From NCBI GenBank assembly GCA_903905065.1, contig CAIVEW010000040.1, forward strand, positions 1 to 64,000: a stretch of 64,000 nucleotides of DNA, written 5' to 3'. The translations under genes were made by a program, and so were the position numbers. Below are positions 61,116 to 64,000 of the stretch, one piece after another. How positions within the stretch are numbered: the first letter of the stretch is position 1; the number at the start of each line of letters is the position of its first letter. Source of the DNA: an uncultured Bacteroidota bacterium. GTDB taxonomy: Bacteria; Bacteroidota; Bacteroidia; Chitinophagales; Chitinophagaceae. The notes under the pieces are model-generated. The model did no database searches. It saw nothing but the letters and a program-made list of their open reading frames with translations, and was not told the origin of the DNA.

Positions 61116-62330
61116 TCATAGTACCACTGCCCGTTTGGTAAAGCGACCTTTAACTTTTCTAAGGAAAGCGTACACGTCCAATTTCCTGATGTATTTATTA
61201 CAAGGCTCTTCAATAAATTTGAAAACAATAATAGATACGATAGTTGTAATCAGGAATATGATTAACGTACTGTGTGTGATTTTAGCAACCACAAGATTGA
61301 TGATTGCTACGTGTATCAGGTAAAATGAATAGGAGCTTTTCCCAAGAAGAACGAAAATCTTACTTTTTAATATCCTGCTGATATAGGTTGTTTCGGTGAT
61401 CAAACCGAGAAATAGAATAGCAATACCGATTGGCAAAACAAAATTATTTATTGCTATTCCACCCAGGGTTTCGCTAGAGAAATCTTTATCACCTTTTATC
61501 AACGCCATTATCGAAATACAAATTGCGATATACAGTGTACCAATGAGTGTCTTATAATTGAATTTTGACACTCTATCCTCATATTTATTCTTAAAAATCA
61601 GTGCTAATTTAATTCCAACAAAAAATTCGAAGCATCTACCGAAAAAGGTGAAGTACAATTCGAATCTTAAATTTCCAAAAAAGCCGTAAAAATTGATATT
61701 TTTAAAAATAAACCAAAGGAGTAACCCTGTGAAAAATATAACCAGCAAGGGAATAATTAATTTTACCTTTTTCGAAAAATAAAAAATAAACGGGGCACAG
61801 ATGTAAAAACATTCTTCAACCGTCAAAGACCAGCCCTGACCAGCCCCGGTAAAATGAATACCGTCAAAAAAGCCCCTTAGAAAAGTGATATTAAGTATGT
61901 ATAAGATGATGTCATGATGTACGGAAATACCTTGCCCTCCATAGGGAACGATCGGAAAATTCAGCCCAGCAATGTTTAGATGCGAAGAGTGGATAAAGAT
62001 CATTGCAAAAGTCGCCGTAGTAGCCAAAAAATATATGGGGTAAATCCGGGCGACCCTATTCTGAATATAATTAACGATCCATTTCTTGTTTTTCAGCTTG
62101 ATATCATCGTAGTAACGATAGCAGATCAGGAACCCACTAAGTACAAAAAAGATGGTTACTCCAACATGAAACTCGCCCACGAAAGAATGGATAAAACTTC
62201 CAAACCGCTGTTCGCTAAAAAAAAAATTGTAATGATGGAGGAAAACCATGTACGCAGCGATTGCCCTGATGCCAGTTAATTCATTAAAAAAAATCTTTGA
62301 TTTTTCTCTTCTAACGTCAGACAATTCCAT
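61116..62330 (-). CDS. Acyltransferase family 3 (OafA/YrhL-like) membrane protein
   Basis: The 404-residue protein has about ten helices and the conserved start NELTGIRAIAAYMVFLHHYN, with the paired His that family 3 acyltransferases need, followed by FHVGVTIFFVLSGFLICYRY and the later GWSLTVEECFYICAPFIFYF. These enzymes acetylate cell-surface sugars in the inner membrane. It lies next to the sugar cluster but on the other strand and beyond the terminator, so a functional link is only possible. Its A+T content is higher than that of its neighbours. Confidence 0.88.
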   Translation of the reverse strand: MELSDVRREKSKIFFNELTGIRAIAAYMVFLHHYNFFFSEQRFGSFIHSFVGEFHVGVTIFFVLSGFLICYRYYDDIKLKNKKWIVNYIQNRVARIYPIYFLATTATFAMIFIHSSHLNIAGLNFPIVPYGGQGISVHHDIILYILNITFLRGFFDGIHFTGAGQGWSLTVEECFYICAPFIFYFSKKVKLIIPLLVIFFTGLLLWFIFKNINFYGFFGNLRFELYFTFFGRCFEFFVGIKLALIFKNKYEDRVSKFNYKTLIGTLYIAICISIMALIKGDKDFSSETLGGIAINNFVLPIGIAILFLGLITETTYISRILKSKIFVLLGKSSYSFYLIHVAIINLVVAKITHSTLIIFLITTIVSIIVFKFIEEPCNKYIRKLDVYAFLRKVKGRFTKRAVVL

Positions 62331-62624
62331 AAATATAAATTCCGATTGATTTCAGTTGACCGGTCATTTCTCCATCCTTGGTAAACGCGGTGTTATAGCT
62401 AAATGACAAAAAAAGGCTGAACTGAAAAACAAAGCTATTAAATATACGCACATTCACAATTCATTATTCAAAAAAGAATTAATGATGTACATCCTCAAAG
62501 CAGTCCTAAATTTTCACATAGAAGGCCGCAACTACTTATGCCAATACTTCGATTAGTAAGGTTATTTATCCACGAGTAAATTTAGATAGCTCTTTTCGAT
62601 CATTCGGCCTATTTTTACATCCTT
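62331..62624. other. Intergenic region between acyltransferase and era
   Basis: The 294 bases between the divergent acyltransferase and era genes are A+T rich and hold no gene. A TATTTTTAC near 62610 is a weak candidate for the era -7 element. Confidence 0.35.
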
Positions 62625-63509
62625 ATGCCCGAACCATTCAAAGCCGGTTTTGTAAACATATTCGGTGCCCCGAATGCAGGTAAGTCAACCTTGCTAAACC
62701 TCCTCCTGGGGGAGCGGCTGGTTATTACATCGCCCAAGGTACAAACGACCCGCCATCGCATACTAGGTATCCTTACCGAACCCGGCTACCAGATCGTCTT
62801 TTCAGATACACCAGGCATCATCGAACCGAAATATAAGCTGCACCAAAAAATGATGATGCAGGTGAAAAGCGCGTTGGAGGATGCTGATGTAGCTATACTG
62901 ATGCATGATATTACCCAGCCCATCGAAGACTTTGAAACGATCAGTAATTCTCTGAAGCTGAAAGTGCCGGTGATACTACTGCTGAATAAAACAGACAAAA
63001 TAAAGGACAAGAGCACGATTGAGGCTGAACTGAATAAGTACAAAGAACGCTATCCAAAGTGGGAGATACTTGCCATTTCGGCGCAGAAGAAAACCAATAC
63101 AGAGAATATATTGTCGCTGATATTAAAGGCATTACCCGAGGGCTTTGCTTTCTACCCAGACGACAGTATATCAGACAGGTCAGAACGATTTTTCGTCGCA
63201 GAGCTGATACGTGAGCAGATATTTTCCCTGTATGAAGAAGAAATTCCTTACCACACTGCTGTACTGATACAAGCCTTTGAAGAAAAGACTACGCTCGATG
63301 TTATCAAGGCAGACATCATAGTGAGCCGCGAGACTCAGAAAATGATATTACTGGGCAAGGGCGGCAGTATGATAAAACAGTTGGGCATCAACTCCCGCGG
63401 GGCTATTGAAGAATTCCTGCAGAAAAAGGTCCACCTGGAGCTGTTTGTAAAGGTACGCCCCAAGTGGCGCGACAATGATAACTACCTGAAAGAGTATGGA
63501 TACAATTGA
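62625..63509 (+). CDS. era: GTPase Era
   Basis: The 294-residue protein has the G motifs GAPNAGKST (14-22), DTPG, and NKTD near 121, plus SPKVQTTRHRILG in switch I. A C-terminal KH RNA-binding domain at about 205-290 carries ETQKMILLGKGGSMIKQLG. Era binds the 3' end of 16S rRNA and helps assemble the small ribosomal subunit. Its end overlaps the start of the next gene by 14 bases. Confidence 0.95.
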   Translation: MPEPFKAGFVNIFGAPNAGKSTLLNLLLGERLVITSPKVQTTRHRILGILTEPGYQIVFSDTPGIIEPKYKLHQKMMMQVKSALEDADVAILMHDITQPIEDFETISNSLKLKVPVILLLNKTDKIKDKSTIEAELNKYKERYPKWEILAISAQKKTNTENILSLILKALPEGFAFYPDDSISDRSERFFVAELIREQIFSLYEEEIPYHTAVLIQAFEEKTTLDVIKADIIVSRETQKMILLGKGGSMIKQLGINSRGAIEEFLQKKVHLELFVKVRPKWRDNDNYLKEYGYN

Positions 63510-64000
63510 CGAGCGCCGTGCCATCATACAACCCATAGCCAAAGGCTGGTACAGTCAGCAAGTGGCAGCGCTCGACGTGCTGCGCCTCGATCTCCTGCAT
63601 CCTATTATCTCTGGCAACAAATGGTTCAAACTCCGGCTCAACATCAGGCATGCAATTGACGGAGGTTTCAAAACCATTGTAACGTTTGGAGGCGGTTTCT
63701 CCAATCATCTTATCGCGACGGCATATGCGGCAAAGATGTTCGGCATAAAGTCGATTGGTATAGTACGGGGCCGCTACGATGTACTCACTCCAACGCTCGT
63801 GGATTGCAAGAATGCGGGCATGGAACTCATCTTTGTATCAAAGGAAGAATACGAGCAAAAGGAAGACACCGTTTGGATACGAAAATTGGCGTCACATTTT
63901 GATGAACTGTTCATAATACCTGAAGGCGGCGCTAACGAATGGGGCAGGGTAGGCGCCGGGCTGATAGACCGCTTCATTGGTCACGACTATACACACATAG
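63496..64000 (+). CDS. ACC deaminase/D-cysteine desulfhydrase-like PLP enzyme, 3' part cut off
   Basis: From ATG 63496, inside the end of era, 168 codons are open to the right edge. The sequence has the PLP-family block LHPIISGNKWFKLRLNI with the likely Schiff-base Lys, then TFGGGFSNHLIATAYAAKMF and the acidic IIPEGGANEWGRVGAG. This matches the 1-aminocyclopropane-1-carboxylate deaminase/D-cysteine desulfhydrase family, which deaminates small amino acids. The C-terminus is outside the window. Translation is probably coupled to era. Confidence 0.85.
   Translation, partial: MDTIDERRAIIQPIAKGWYSQQVAALDVLRLDLLHPIISGNKWFKLRLNIRHAIDGGFKTIVTFGGGFSNHLIATAYAAKMFGIKSIGIVRGRYDVLTPTLVDCKNAGMELIFVSKEEYEQKEDTVWIRKLASHFDELFIIPEGGANEWGRVGAGLIDRFIGHDYTHI

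Overview
The window is chromosomal DNA of a Bacteroidota bacterium, most likely a member of Chitinophagaceae or a near relative. The signs are type IX secretion (T9SS) sorting domains, a gliding-motility-type C-terminus, a TonB receptor with a carboxypeptidase-regulatory domain, a three-gene succinate dehydrogenase with cytochrome b558, and repeated promoters of the form TTG-N19-TAnnTTTG, the signal of the Bacteroidota primary sigma factor.

Layout. 1-22 kb is ordinary chromosome: a GltD-like flavoprotein (cut by the left edge), a TonB receptor, a DUF3347 lipoprotein, an ABC-F ATPase, an LpxR-like protein, an M32 carboxypeptidase, an amino-acid permease, an ExbB-ExbD-M90 peptidase operon (the peptidase is frameshifted by a 5-bp tandem duplication), sdhCAB, a DUF4105 protein, a hydrolase and a PKD/gliding-type surface protein. 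22.1-32.5 kb is a clearly more A+T-rich integrated element in tRNA-Asn(GTT). It is bounded by 46-bp direct repeats of the 3' half of the tRNA gene and carries an intact tyrosine recombinase, a rolling-circle (HUH) Rep, an HTH protein, an orphan C-terminal nuclease part of a type III restriction enzyme, several lipoproteins, fragments of other genes and an array of 79-81-bp repeats. Immediately right of it lies the wreck of another integrase fused head-on to a truncated PAS gene, so the site has been used more than once. 33.8-47.2 kb is again chromosomal: HEAT protein, HU, an oligopeptide-type permease, M28 peptidase, malate dehydrogenase, a RmlD-like reductase, a ung/plsC/DUF2520 run behind a toxin-antitoxin pair, a fatty-acid desaturase and an ABC-2 exporter.

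47.4-59.3 kb is a co-directional ten-gene cluster for an unusual surface sugar and its transfer: a large polytopic membrane protein with a LamG end, a HAD phosphatase, a phosphoribosyltransferase-like protein, an NAD-dependent epimerase, a NeuB-SAF-cupin fusion, an AraD-like epimerase, a TPP-dependent enzyme, an FkbM methyltransferase, a GT2 glycosyltransferase and GtrA. It ends at a strong bidirectional terminator, followed by an NHL-repeat T9SS protein, an acyltransferase, Era and the start of an ACC-deaminase/D-cysteine-desulfhydrase-like gene cut by the right edge.

The two areas most worth attention are the tRNA-Asn element (its integrase promoter overlaps repeated 11-mers that are also found at the other end of the element, and it holds an unexplained 81-bp array) and the sugar cluster, whose enzyme combination does not match a standard sialic, legionaminic or Kdo pathway. 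No rRNA and no CRISPR array were seen. All function calls come from motif recognition by eye, without database searches.
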